Shown piece after piece: positions 33,766 to 44,730 of a DNA stretch of 64,000 nt (within the stretch, counting starts at the first letter, position 1; every line of letters starts with the position of its first letter). The stretch is from Apodospora peruviana (taxonomy: Eukaryota > Ascomycota > Sordariomycetes > Sordariales > Lasiosphaeriaceae): the NCBI GenBank assembly GCA_033439685.1, contig JAUEDM010000001.1, positions 7,998,001 through 8,062,000 on the forward strand, given 5' to 3'. The position numbers were made by a program, and so were the translations under genes. Under the pieces are notes generated by a model that worked only from the letters and a program-made list of their open reading frames with translations, did not search any database and was not told the DNA's origin.

Positions 33766-34359
33766 CTAAACCTTTGCACGGCCGGTGAAGCGAGTCACTC
33801 TCTCCTTGTGTCTCCACCAATACACAAAGCCGGCAATGCTAGAGACCAGCCAGAGTAAGGCGTTGACAAAGACAACCCAAACGGCGTTCTTCATTCTCTG
33901 GATATCGGCGTTGCCCTCGGCATTCTCGTTGATGTACATCTAAAGGCACCGCACGTTAGTTATACTCGGATATGGCTTGGACGGGGTGAGACATCAACAC
34001 GAACCTTTCCAAACAAGCCAAAGAGTGCGATCCACAGTATAAAGAGGATCAGGTTCCATACCCAAGCGAGGGCAAATCGGAGAAAGTAGGGAATGCAGAG
34101 GAGGAGGGCCGTCAAGGCGGAGAGACCACCCACAACTTCTGCGTAGACCTAGAGGAGGGCAAAATTGTCAGTACAATTACAGGTCCCGGCTTGGATTCAC
34201 TGGGAGTCATACCCATTTCCCGTCGGCATACTTGCCGGCCTTACGCGCTCTATCGAGCTCGTAGCCATACAGCCCACAAACAGTAACAGCCAAGATAAAC
34301 TGAAAAAAGTGTAGAGTGAAAAAGGCAAGATAACTCTTGGATACGTCGCCGAGCCTCAT
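33766..34359 (-). CDS. Small MARVEL-like four-helix membrane protein
   Basis: Three exons: 34359-34213, 34148-34005 and 33939-33766, giving 154 residues. Four hydrophobic segments are visible: LAFFTLHFFQFILAVTVCGL (about 11-30), VVGGLSALTALLLCIPYF (about 54-71), ALAWVWNLILFILWIALFGL (about 75-94), and AVWVVFVNALLWLVSSIAGF (about 117-136). Short charged loops and a basic C-terminus (WWRHKERVTRFTGRAKV) follow. This topology and size fit fungal MARVEL-domain proteins of the plasma membrane or secretory pathway. Family assignment is from topology and residue pattern only. All three exons are exact multiples of three, so every intron is phase 0. Confidence 0.8.
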
Positions 34360-35342
34360 GTTGGCGGTATGCGAAGTTGTCACCGGCGAGGTTCTTCTTT
34401 TCGCTCAATCAATAGTAATTCGTCACGGAGTATTTGCGTCGCTGTGTGTGTCCGTTGCGCAGGGAGGAGGAGGAGGGGTTAGGCGTTGGCAGGGTAAAAG
34501 GTTGCTTATATGCCCAACTTGCAGGATTTGGGAGTGACGATGATGTGCCAACTGTCTGTCGCTAATTGTGAGTGGAATGATGCATGTGACGATGAAACGG
34601 TTCGGCAAAGGGGTAGATACCTAACAAAGCCCAACGCAAATCGGAAAATAATCTGGTCGGGTGGTGCATGAAGAATTCTTTTTTGCTGCGATTGGGATCG
34701 GGCAGATCTTTGTAAAGCACGCGCTAGACGGACACATGGTACCTATAATTACGCTAACAAATATCGTCACCCTTCAATGACGTCAGGAAGCTGTGCCTGT
34801 CCGGTGAGCTCATCCCGGCAGAGTTTATCCAGCAGCCGGCGTGGTCACACTACGGGTCCGCGCGGTTTTACATGGAGGGTTAGGGTTTATGCGTGCAAAC
34901 TCCGAGTCGGACTCGGAGCCAGCATTCCAGATCACGAACCAGGCTCGTGACAGTGAGGAATCACCTCGGAGAATTCCTTGGGCCTTCACAGCATCATGTC
35001 GCATTTTCACCACCTTCACATAATGCGTGAGCGCGCAGCTCGATGTAGCTGATATTACCTCAAGGCCACTCATACCGGCAGTCTTTGCAGTCATTACCTA
35101 CCAGGTAGGTACTTCAAGCCATCTAAGGTGCCTACTTATGATTATGAGCAACAACTATAGGTACCTTTTGGTGGCTTCTTCGCGCCGTGGTTTTATATAT
35201 CTCTCAAGTATCAAAGCGACCTGTTCAGTTTCTCAATTTTACTTTCGCCCTCCAGTTCCCTTTGACTGATTAGTTCATTTGGCGGCGATTCAAATGAGAG
35301 CTGGTTTGAGTCGTCCCGGCCTCCTCCAGTGGTCACACGAGC
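34360..35342. other. Intergenic region
   Basis: About 1 kb upstream of the MARVEL-like gene. It contains a CCAGGTAGGTACTTC block (35101-35115) and a TTTATATATC TATA-like element near 35190, about 150 bases before the small candidate gene that follows. Confidence 0.5.
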
Positions 35343-35727
35343 ATGGCAACTTTCACCACAGCCAAATGGGACTTCGAACTCCTGAACAATATCGACACCA
35401 TACAGCCTGGAACTGGGCGAGTTGCTCGCAGCCTCTACTACGCACAACTTGCCGAACTTACCTCAAAGCAGAACTCAGTGTGAGCTTGCTTGCGAGTTGC
35501 CCGTCGATCAACTGTTGAAATCTGTGAAGGGCGCTGAGGGATTATTAGCGAAAGAAAGAGTCCGGAGCTTGCCTAGAAGTGCTCTATCTGGCAACGAGGT
35601 GTCGGGTTTTGGTTTTGATTCGATACTCGAGGCGTTGCTAGACAGGCACGATAATAAAGGGATACCCTCGGTCGTCCTTGAAATTAGTTTTGTTGACCGC
35701 AAGACATTCGGTATCTTGCTGTCATAA
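35343..35727 (+). CDS. Possible small two-exon gene, function unknown
   Basis: A spliced reading can be built: exon 1 35343-35477 (MATFTTAKWDFELLNNIDTI...) and exon 2 35530-35727, joined over a 52-base intron (GTGTGAGC...GTGAAG) with frame kept, giving 110 residues. A TATA-like TTTATATATC lies about 150 bases upstream. I recognise no domain. The intron has only a weak branch-like CAACTG. Without splicing the first frame stops after 46 codons. It could be a real small gene or a coincidence. Confidence 0.3.
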
Positions 35728-36325
35728 CCGTCACGGGCCAATATCAACTAGACACTCTCGTCGGCATTTGACCTGTTCTGTCTTCCCATCTTGTTCTTGA
35801 GCTATGCTCATAATATACCTAGGTACTGGGCATCTTCATTTCCGGTTTCGCAGCTGGATGTCGTCTCGTCACTTACACCGACCCAAATAGGTCGGCGACA
35901 TTTCTGCTTGGTGGGCCTTCCTTCTATCCCCACATGACTTGGGCGTACTACATGCAATGGTAGAATGTCAACCAACGAACACGCCGAACATCAAGTAGCT
36001 GTACCTCACCACCGGCTCCGTCAGTCTCATCAAAAGACCACCAGGCTGAGCTTCTTCAATCTGAACGACTTCAGCCTAGGAATCTGCTTTTCTCCGTTTT
36101 ATCTGCAGTCCAGAACCCGGGTTAGTCGTTTCAAACTATCCTTTTCACCATCATCAACTTGGATTCAACGCTCAACATAAGGATCTCCCGATTAACAAGC
36201 AAGCACATACTTTCTCGACCCCTCAATCACCAAAACAATAAGCCAAATACCCCAGACGGAAGAAATACCCTGCAGCTCACGAATAACTAAGAATTACCAA
36301 CATCGGCACCACGGAGTTAGACAAC
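35728..36325. other. Intergenic region upstream of the phosphatase
   Basis: 598 bases; holds an ATACCTAGGTACTGG block at 35815-35829 and the phosphatase promoter. Nothing else seen. Confidence 0.5.
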
Positions 36326-37652
36326 ATGACACTCCCCTCACCCCCCTTCATAACCACCATCCCTAGTCTCGCCAACCTGCGCGATATAGGCGGCTACCCC
36401 ATCGCCAACCAGCCAGACAAGGTCGTCCGGCGGGGTATCCTGCTCCGCGCGGCCGAGCCCTCGAAAGGGGACGACGCCGGAGCCGCCATCCTGACGGGCC
36501 AGCTGGGCGTCACGCACGTTTTCGACCTCCGCTCCGTGCAGGAGGTCGAAAAAACAAATAATGAATGGGACGCCGGCGGCAGGGCTACGCGCGTGTTTGC
36601 CCCCGTGTTCCTGGACAAGGACTACAGTCCCGAAGCGATGGCGATCCGGTTCAAGGATTACAGCGCTGGTACCGAGGTTTGTCTACCTAATCATGTATAG
36701 CTTTTACACTTCCGTTCGCTCCTGTATGTTTGTTGGTAGATATCCAATGACTTCCCCCTGGTTCTGTTGTGTTCGAACCTAGCTAGTGCTTGGTGTACCG
36801 TTGTATGGCAATGAGGGAAAGGAAATAGAGAGGACTCCCCAGCAATGTCCCTATTCCGAGTCTTATCCAGACTCCTATATAACATCCATCCCAGCAAACA
36901 CCTTAACCTCACCAAAGACACTCACGAGCACCTTGTCAACCACCACCCCCCACTCAGGCTTTACCCCTCTATGATGACCAACACCTTTGCAATCACATGC
37001 TGGTCACTAATATCCTGACTGAGTGGTAGGGCTTCGTCCGCGCCTACAGCACCATCCTCGCCTCGGCCGCTGACCCAACGCACGAGTACGCCCCCTTCCG
37101 AACCATCCTCGAATACCTCGGGACACCAACCGGCCCATCTCCAATGCTAATCCATTGCACAGCCGGAAAGGACCGTACGGTTCCCCTCTCCTTTTTCTGT
37201 GCTCAACACACTCATAATGTGCACAGGAACCGGCGTAATAGTCGCCATAATCCTTTCTCTCTGTGGCGTAGCCGATCACCTTATTGCGCACGAATACAGC
37301 TTGACAGACTTGGGCCTGGCCCCGCGCCGCGAGGCCATCATCGACCACTTGATCAAGACGCCAGCCCTGTTAGGCGACAGGGCCAGGGCCGAGATCATGG
37401 TCAGCTCCGAGTACGTCTACGTCCCTCCTCACCTCACCTCCCCGAAACTAACTATGTGAGAAAAGAAAAGAAAACATGCTCGAAACTCTCAAAATGCTTC
37501 GCCAGACGTACGGTTCCGTCGAGCAATACGTCATCGACCACTGTCAAGTTTCTCCAGAAGCTGTCGAGCAGATAAAAAAGAATATGGTTGTTGATATCTC
37601 TGCCGTGGAACCGTTGCTCGACTGGGAGAGTCATGCCAATCTGTTGGTATAA
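36326..37652 (+). CDS. CX5R tyrosine-phosphatase-like protein (Y_phosphatase3 type)
   Basis: Four exons: 36326-36676, 37030-37174, 37227-37410 and 37466-37652, giving 288 residues. N-terminal NLRDIGGYPI and RRGILLRAAEPS are hallmarks of the single-domain fungal/bacterial tyrosine phosphatase family (PF13350 type). The active-site loop HCTAGKDRTGV has Cys160 and Arg166, and HVFDLRS precedes it as the expected strand. These enzymes hydrolyse phosphotyrosine or phosphoinositides; the substrate is unknown. The first intron is 353 bases, several times the local norm, yet joining exon 1 directly to GFVRAYSTIL fits the family. The second intron splits the codon of the catalytic Arg166. The last acceptor was chosen by frame (exon from 37466). 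Confidence 0.87.
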
Positions 37653-37948
37653 ACATTACCATCAGCCCTCACGTGTAGTGGTGATATAAGGACATTTGAG
37701 AGAATAAAGGCTATGTCGATTGGATGGTTGTTTGGTGGGTGGTATACATGACTCTTCGCTAAACCCAGAGCCTTATCTAACGGCTTGCCTCTGGGTAGGT
37801 AGTTATAGTAGTGGTGGATAGATATAGACAAATAATAAAAGAGAACAACACAGACAATAAACTTCTTACAACAGAATCGGAGTGATCAGCTCTCCAAGGT
37901 CATATTATACACAACTACCTCTCTCTCTCGACCAAAAGAGAGCAGAAA

Positions 37949-39187
37949 TTACTCCACACTAGTCGGAATCTTGACCACACCCCTCCGGCGATCATTATAC
38001 GGCACACCATACCTCCACCCAACAGCGCTTCTCGACCTGCCCTTGCGGCCAGCCTTGTCGACACTGATCTGCTCAAACCGGAACTCGAACCTGTCCGTGT
38101 CAACCCTCAACTTCCTCTTCTCCTCCAGCTGACTCTTAATCAGCTCGCGATCGGCAATATCGCGCTCGCTCTTGGTCGTCGCCTCGTAAAAGTTTTCCTC
38201 CGCCGTGCGTCTCTCCTCACCCTTCACCAGGTCCTTTTCGAAGGCAAGCAGTTCCGGAATCCGCATCTTTTGGTCGACGGGAAGAATATGCTCGCCAAAC
38301 GCCTTGGCGGCGTCGGCGCGCGTGAACTCGCGCGACTCGGACGTTGGCAAGAAAATCTGCTGCATCGTGTAGCCGTGCACGTGGATATCGTTGATGGGCT
38401 CGTGCGGCCGCTCCGGCGTCAAATGATTAACGGGAACCATCTCGAGGACCGATTTGGCGTATGGTAAGGCCATTTGTTTGCCCTAAGTTTTTTTCAGTCA
38501 TGTCAGCCAACCAATTCCTCTTCAAAGAAACGAATAAAGAGACATAAAATGTTGTGGCTTTCAGTATCAGAGAGGCTCGCAAAGCTAATTTAGTAACCAT
38601 GTGTTTATGTCTTCAAGACTAATCGAATTTTTATTGTAATCATCATTTGAGAGCCGAAATTCTTTCCACCAAAAAAAATATGTTCATACCTCTTGCTCCC
38701 ATTGCTTCTCAATCGCCTTCAACCGTAACACGGCCGCCACGCGCCGCATGTCGACGCTATACTTGGCCGACACGGCCTTGAGAGGCTGCGCGTCCACCAT
38801 GACGGATCGCCATATCTTTTCGCGGGCGCTCTCCGACAGCACGGGCTGGCTGATGAACTCGGGGTTCAGCGGAAACACTTTTCCCTTAGGGCTGAACTGT
38901 TTGGTATTGCCCAGGTACCGACAAGGCTCCCCGGGGGTAGGGTCGCGATACCGCTTCCCCTGGGTGCGCAGCCATGTTTCGAAATCTCTTCGCAGCCGGG
39001 TCAGCTCAAGGGGAGCCGTCGTGGAGAAGTACGAGGTCTGGGTGTGTTGGGAGGGGGGACATTGTCGCGTTGTCTGTGCTGCACCTGCTGCCGCTGCTAC
39101 TGTGTGAGATGGTGTGAATGATGATAATAATGGACTGGAGCAGCCATTCAGAAGCAGCGCCTGGCTGCTTCGTATCCGTGGTGGCAT
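37949..39187 (-). CDS. Mitochondrial small-subunit ribosomal protein mS45 (Bot1p / MRPS35 family)
   Basis: Two exons: 39187-38690 and 38482-37949, giving 343 residues. The first 60 residues are basic and Ser/Thr/Ala-rich without acidic residues, as expected of a mitochondrial presequence (ending near YFSTTAPLEL). The following block, DFETWLRTQGKRYRDPTPGE, together with PVLSESAREKIWRSVM and YSVDMRRVAAVLRLKAIEKQ, matches the Bot1p/mS45 family as I know it. A charged coiled C-terminal half follows. It should act in the mitoribosomal small subunit. The ORF is clean, with one 207-base intron. Confidence 0.87.
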
Positions 39188-40118
39188 CTTTTCAAAAGAG
39201 GGACGAAGGGATATGGTTGGGAGAAACGAAGCTTTTTATTCTCGGCGGGTTGGGATTGGGATTTTTTTTCTGGACACGGAAGATTGGGTCGGAGGGTCCA
39301 CAATGGATGGGGCGCTCCGGAAGCTGGGGCCAATCAGAATGGCGCGAATCACCGAAACCTTCGTCCTCAACTCCACCACAACGAATGCCCCTGATTCATG
39401 ATCTCACAATGATCAATTTACAGGTAAGTACATTTGCTGACGTTTTGCGATCAGTGCTCACGTAGTCTTCCGAGAAGAAATAAAGGGAAATTCCATTCTG
39501 AATTCTGGCCGGGATATCGATATCAATATAACAACACAAATCCCGCTAATAACTCCAGCCTGGCATGCTTCGTGTGTTCCCATGCTCAATGCTCAATGCT
39601 CTACTAAAAACAAGGAAAAGAACCCGGTCCTTGGGGGAAAAAAAGAAACAACCCCCGTTAATGATAAACCATTTAAATATCCCAACATCCGTCCAGTTGT
39701 AGGCCAGTCAGACTTTGGGAACAACAGCAGCCTAACCATGAGAAAGGCCAATGGCAACGCCGTGTTGTGTTCCGTTCCCCCTCACGTTCTCTGCTTAATT
39801 AAACCCATCACGATCTTCCCAGTGTTTGCCCATCATGTTATTCATCCGACATGTTTCCATGACCTTCTGGTTTCTGTTGCATGTTGATTACATTACATAG
39901 TACTCTTAGAGATACATTCGATCTGAGTTCTCTCCGATTGTCCTTGAATCTGATCTGATCTGGGATACGAAGGGCTAAACTGGAACATGAAGTTAAAGAA
40001 AAGAGGCAACCTAATAGATAACACTATAGTGGTATAGTACAGTGTCTGAAATCGTGGTATAAGATGAGTGGTCGAGACAATAAAGGTCCAGGAATGAATC
40101 GGTGAGGAGTTCAGTAGG
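39188..40118. other. Intergenic region between mS45 and SSK1
   Basis: About 0.93 kb between the tandem minus-strand genes, comprising the mS45 promoter and the SSK1 3' region. No gene recognised. Confidence 0.55.
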
Positions 40119-42936
40119 TTATTTAGACTCGGAGTTCGAGGTGGTCAACGATAGCCGGTTCTTCTTGGCCTTGAGTTTCTTAGCCGCAGCGCTAGCAGCA
40201 TCATCTTCGACCTTGGGAGCAAAGTCTTTCCATTTTCTCCAGCCGTCAAAGTCGATTAGGGCTTGCATGCAGCCCCATTCCATGACTTTTCTCTCGAGCC
40301 ATACGTACGTGACGGGCTGTTTCTCCTACGTTAGCACCAATACCTGGTAAGGGTGAGGTGACTGGACTCACCTTGGTCAAAAAGTCGTTGCAGCCGGCTG
40401 CCAGGGCTTCGTGTCTGTCACTTTGAAGCGAGCTGGCCGTGAGGGCAACAATGATTACGGGACTCTTGAACAGCTCCCTGTTGGTCAGTTTGTCCTCGTC
40501 GGTTGATGGCTCATTCTTAGTGTCGTGTGATTCGGAACCAGGGGTAGATGAGAAGACTCCGATCTGGTTCATGCGCTCGAGTCGCCGGATCTCGCGCGTG
40601 GCTTCCAATCCACTCATTATGGGTAGCTGAATGTCCATGAGTACCAAGTGAAAGCCACCGGAGCGCCATTTGGTGACAGCGTCGCGGCCGTTCATGGCCG
40701 TCTGCCATCGGACCTTGAGGCGCTTGACAAAGGCTTCTAGCAACCGTAAGTTGATGATATTGTCCTCCACGATAAGAACACTGATTGGTGGCACGCCGCC
40801 GTGTAGCATGCCCGTGGGCAGTGATGGATGATCTATCGTCTTCTTCTTCTTGGGTCGCGGGACGACAGGTCGTGGAGATGCTACCCTCGGGGGAGGCGTG
40901 GCAGCGCGCTGAGTCTGGGCAGGGGTGGAATCGGGGGCTGGCGGCGTAGGTAAAGGAGGTGCGGGTGGTGGAACCGGGCCTGTATTGGATTGATCTGAAG
41001 AAGCATTGGAATGAGTCCTTGAGCGTGGTACCCTGGCAGCTTGTTGCGTACCATGATTCGCAGCAACTGCGATTGTGGCCGTGTGGCCCCCGGCACCGAC
41101 CACATTCAGGATGGTGGGCGATGAGGTGTGCTGTCTCCCCAGCCGCGGGCGGTCGGGTCTCTCCCGGTATGGCCTCCTGGTCCCTCCGGGGGATGGTATC
41201 TGAGGTATCTGCCCTGTATTCAAGACGGATATGGTGTGCGGATGCCCGGTGCCATTTGGAACGTTACTACCGGGGCCGGCAGGGATGCTGGCGACCGCTT
41301 CGGGTCCGAAGTAGTCAGTGCCCCCTTCTGATGGCCTAGCTTCTTCATAATACACGGTATTGATGTGCTGGGCATGTGGTGGACCGGCTCGGGGTGATGC
41401 TTTCGGCGTGCGCCGATGTGGGATGTCAATAATCAGCGCCTCGTCGACGGTCTGTCCTCCAGGGTAGTACGCATCCAAGGTGCGGGCCATGGGCTCCTCG
41501 GGTCCCAGCACGCGCTCTTGTCTCTGCTGCTCCCGGGGCGCTATCCTCAGTGTCAGGTCGGGAGCGTCGAATTGACGGCCTAGCGAATTCGCATATTTCC
41601 GCAAAATCATCTCCCTCACATCGTCAACCAGGTCGTCCTCGTTGATAGTAATGAGGGTGGCCGATGCGCCCGGCCGTCTGACCCATATTTTACGCGTGAC
41701 CATGGCGGCACTTATGGGCAGCAAGTGTTCGACACTGGCGGGATCGACCTCATCGGCTTGCACGGCGCTCAGCAATGTCCTGACGAGCGTCGTCTGTCCT
41801 CTGGGGAGCAAGCTCTGTCGCCTTTGCGTCGTCGGCTGGGAGGAAGTGGAACTGGAGGGCCGGAGGGCGACCGAGTTTCCGCTCGAGGTCAGACTAGCCG
41901 GTACGGTGGGCTTGGTAGTCGGTGTTGCAGAATCGATTGCGAAGGGAGCGTCGCTAAGTCGCACCCTGCGCACTGGGTTCGCGACGGTGGAGGTGGAGTC
42001 GGAGGTGGTAGGAGGGACGGCTGTCAAGGAATGGATGGAAGGATCGTCTGCTGCAGTCCGTGGTTGTGGTTCGGGCGACAAGTTGTCGTCAGAGGCATGT
42101 TCGTGGATGCTGGAAAGCTTGGCTCTGGCGGTGCGTTGATCATTCCCATTTGGGTCGTTGTTAGCAGTGAGAATGGCCCCAGATGAGGCGGCGTCGGTGG
42201 GTTGCATGTTGGTTCGGGCAGTCGGTGATAGGCCGGGTTGGGAGTTAGTGGCATTTTGGGGCCCTTTGGCGCTGCTGCGGCTGGTGGTGCTGCTGCTTGT
42301 ACTGGACCGCGCGCTGTTCAAAGCACTGACTGATGATTTGGGTGCAGATGCAGATGCAGATGCGGACGGCGACGGAATCATCCCGTCGTCGTCGTAGTCT
42401 TCGGTGTCTTCGTCGCTGTTATCATCGTTGTCGTTGTCGTCGTCGTCGTCGTTTTCGTCGCTCGATGTTGTGTTGTTCCCGACGTCCGCAGCAGGCTCGC
42501 TCGTTGCTGTCCTCTTTCCCTGCTTTTCGGGCATGCATTGTCTCGGCTGGTCCTGGTCCCTGTCCAGGCTGCCCCTGTCTCGAGTTTCGTCCGCCACCGC
42601 CGCCGCCGACGTGGCTTGTCGTGTTTCTGGTCGCCCGCTATTTCCGCTGTGGCTGGCCCCGCGCCCAGGCGCTTCTTCGCCGGGATTTACCTCCAGCTTT
42701 GAAACTGCATCCGCACCTCCATCTCCAACTCCATCGCCCTGGCCTGGCCCTGGCCTCTCGAAACTCTCGAACGATTGTGCGCGTGTGCTGCGACCGTTTC
42801 CGTTGACTTTGTGTTCCGATGCCGGCCTGCTCTCGCTGGTGGTGCTGTCGGTTTTACTGCTACTCTTTGCGATCGACGGAACGCCAGACTTCCTCCTCGG
42901 GAACTTGGCGCGCAGTTTGGCCCTGAGGTCTCCCAT
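40119..42936 (-). CDS. SSK1: Response regulator Ssk1 of the HOG osmostress pathway
   Basis: Two exons: 42936-40372 and 40316-40119, giving 920 residues from MGDLRAKLRAKFPRRKSG. Ssk1 receives phosphate from the histidine kinase/Ypd1 relay and controls the MAPKKK of the Hog1 cascade. The C-terminal receiver domain shows ISVLIVEDNIINLRLLEAFV, the phospho-acceptor Asp768 (LVLMDIQLPIMSG), VALTAS with the switch Thr, and AAGCNDFLTKP with the conserved Lys. An insertion of about 35 residues between GLEATREIRRLE and SPVIIVALTA is typical of fungal Ssk1. The N-terminal 700 residues are mostly disordered, with an acidic run around 170-200, an SASASASA repeat, and a smaller ordered block (RKIWVRRPGASATLITINED). 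The acceptor AAACAG|CCC was chosen so that K|PVTYVWLERKV is restored. Confidence 0.93.
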
Positions 42937-44730
42937 CACACTGAAGAGACAGCGTGTCAAACGGACAGCTGCCCGCGTTGTCGGCTGCCGCAATGCCGTA
43001 GTGTCGTCGCACCGGGGTCGTGTCGTCTAAGCTCTGAACCTTATTTTGGCCTGTCGTTTGCATGGCGTGGGAAGAAAGAAGCAAAATGAAGAAGAGGAAT
43101 GAAGGATAAAAAAGAACACTTCTGGGTCTGCTAGGTCTTGAAAGCTCCAGTCGGCCCGGGTGTTTCCTCAGTTTCGACAAAGATGGATCCTTGGCAAAAG
43201 GCCGATCCCCTTGACAAATCTAGATCCGTTGCAGGCGTCTCCGCGCGGTCTGCTGGGGGACAACGTTGAATCCAATTTGCTGTCGCGTCCACGGAAAAAG
43301 CTGGCGGGGGTGGTTATTGGGGACCCATAACCCATGGCACATCGACTGCAGCACATGGCACACTGCGGCCAACCGTGAACCGAAACTTATTCGCTGGCTT
43401 GCTCGCCCATCGTGACAACAAAGGACATGCGGGAGACCAGTTGCAGACAAGCATGACCGGCTTGTCGACGAAGGGAACAACATGTTCTACACGTAGTATG
43501 TGCTGGAGAAGCGCCTATATCGGACCTTCCGATGATCTTCATGCCTCAGCGAGGAAGCATTAACACTAAAACAAACACTGAAAGAGAGACACCAAGAGAG
43601 ACAGTACCTCATAAACCTCCGACTGCTGCTGTATTCAATACTGCTGTGATCCCGCTTGCTCAGTCTGCTCAACGTCAAGCTGCATCCGCTATCGCCCTTG
43701 TTTCTTATTAGACTTCGGTATGCAAAGGCAATGCGGATGATGGGTCGCAACAAATCAACGATCAAGGCTTCCGATCGGTGCAATGTGGTGGATGTGCCTG
43801 TATGCATGGCCAGCAGTCCGAGGGATGGACCTTGAAGAAGGCTTTGTTTCTCTTTGTTTTTCGTCCCTCTGTCTTGATCAAGGGTCGACGACGGTTCAAC
43901 ACCAGCATCTGTCGTTTCTGTCGTGCTCTTTCCTTAGTAGGTAAGGTAGGTACCTAGCCGACGGCGGCGGCCCGGGAAAGTCCCCCAATCTCGGGGGGCG
44001 ATGCGCGTGCTAAAGCCGCCCGGCCGGAATTGAATACAACTCAATGTCAGCCAGAGCCGCATGTGGACCTAAATTTCCGGAATTCGAATCCTGACTCAGC
44101 AAGATTACTTCGGCATGTTGTTAATGATATCGGCTGGCGACGGTGATAATGTATCTTTATACTTCCTTTAAAGACTCCTACAGTACACAGGCCTATTTCA
44201 TCGCCTATATACCTTTTATGCCAACCTCACAACAGGCTTGTTGGGTCTGGACTCTGGGGTCGTCCGATGGGCTTCCGAGACATGAGATTAGCTCATCCCT
44301 AATTTAGGAAATTCATAAAATTCTATTTTCCCCCCCTGTCTTTTACCCCCGAACCTCACAAGTTTACCACCTCTTCCGGCTCACCAACACATCCCCTCCC
44401 TTTCCCGTAGGCCTTCCAAAATAGGCCTCAGAGCCATTGACATTCATTTGGTATTGAATTTCTGTTTGCGTGGACCTGTCTGCTGCCGGCGTCCCGTGAG
44501 CGGGCTCCCATTGGACCTCGATCCAACAGATGTCCTGATGAGTGTGATTATAAGGTAACGACTAAACAACAATCTTTACTGAAAGACCCCAAGTGGCTGT
44601 CTACTAGGCCGATTCATGGCCTACCGAAAGAAACAGAAACTATGGGTGAACCAGGAGGGTCAAATCAGCCCATAAGAACGCGGCCACGCCTAAACGCAAC
44701 GCGCCCTCACTTTACTCTCATCCCAACAAC
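42937..44730. other. Divergent intergenic region upstream of SSK1
   Basis: 1.8 kb. It includes a GTAGGTAAGGTAGGTACCTAGCC block at 43939-43961. No convincing gene; the SSK1 promoter and a probable long 5' leader lie here. Confidence 0.5.

Noticed and set aside
44085..44110. AATTCGAATCC resembling a tRNA T loop
   Set aside because: No pairing T stem or acceptor stem around it.
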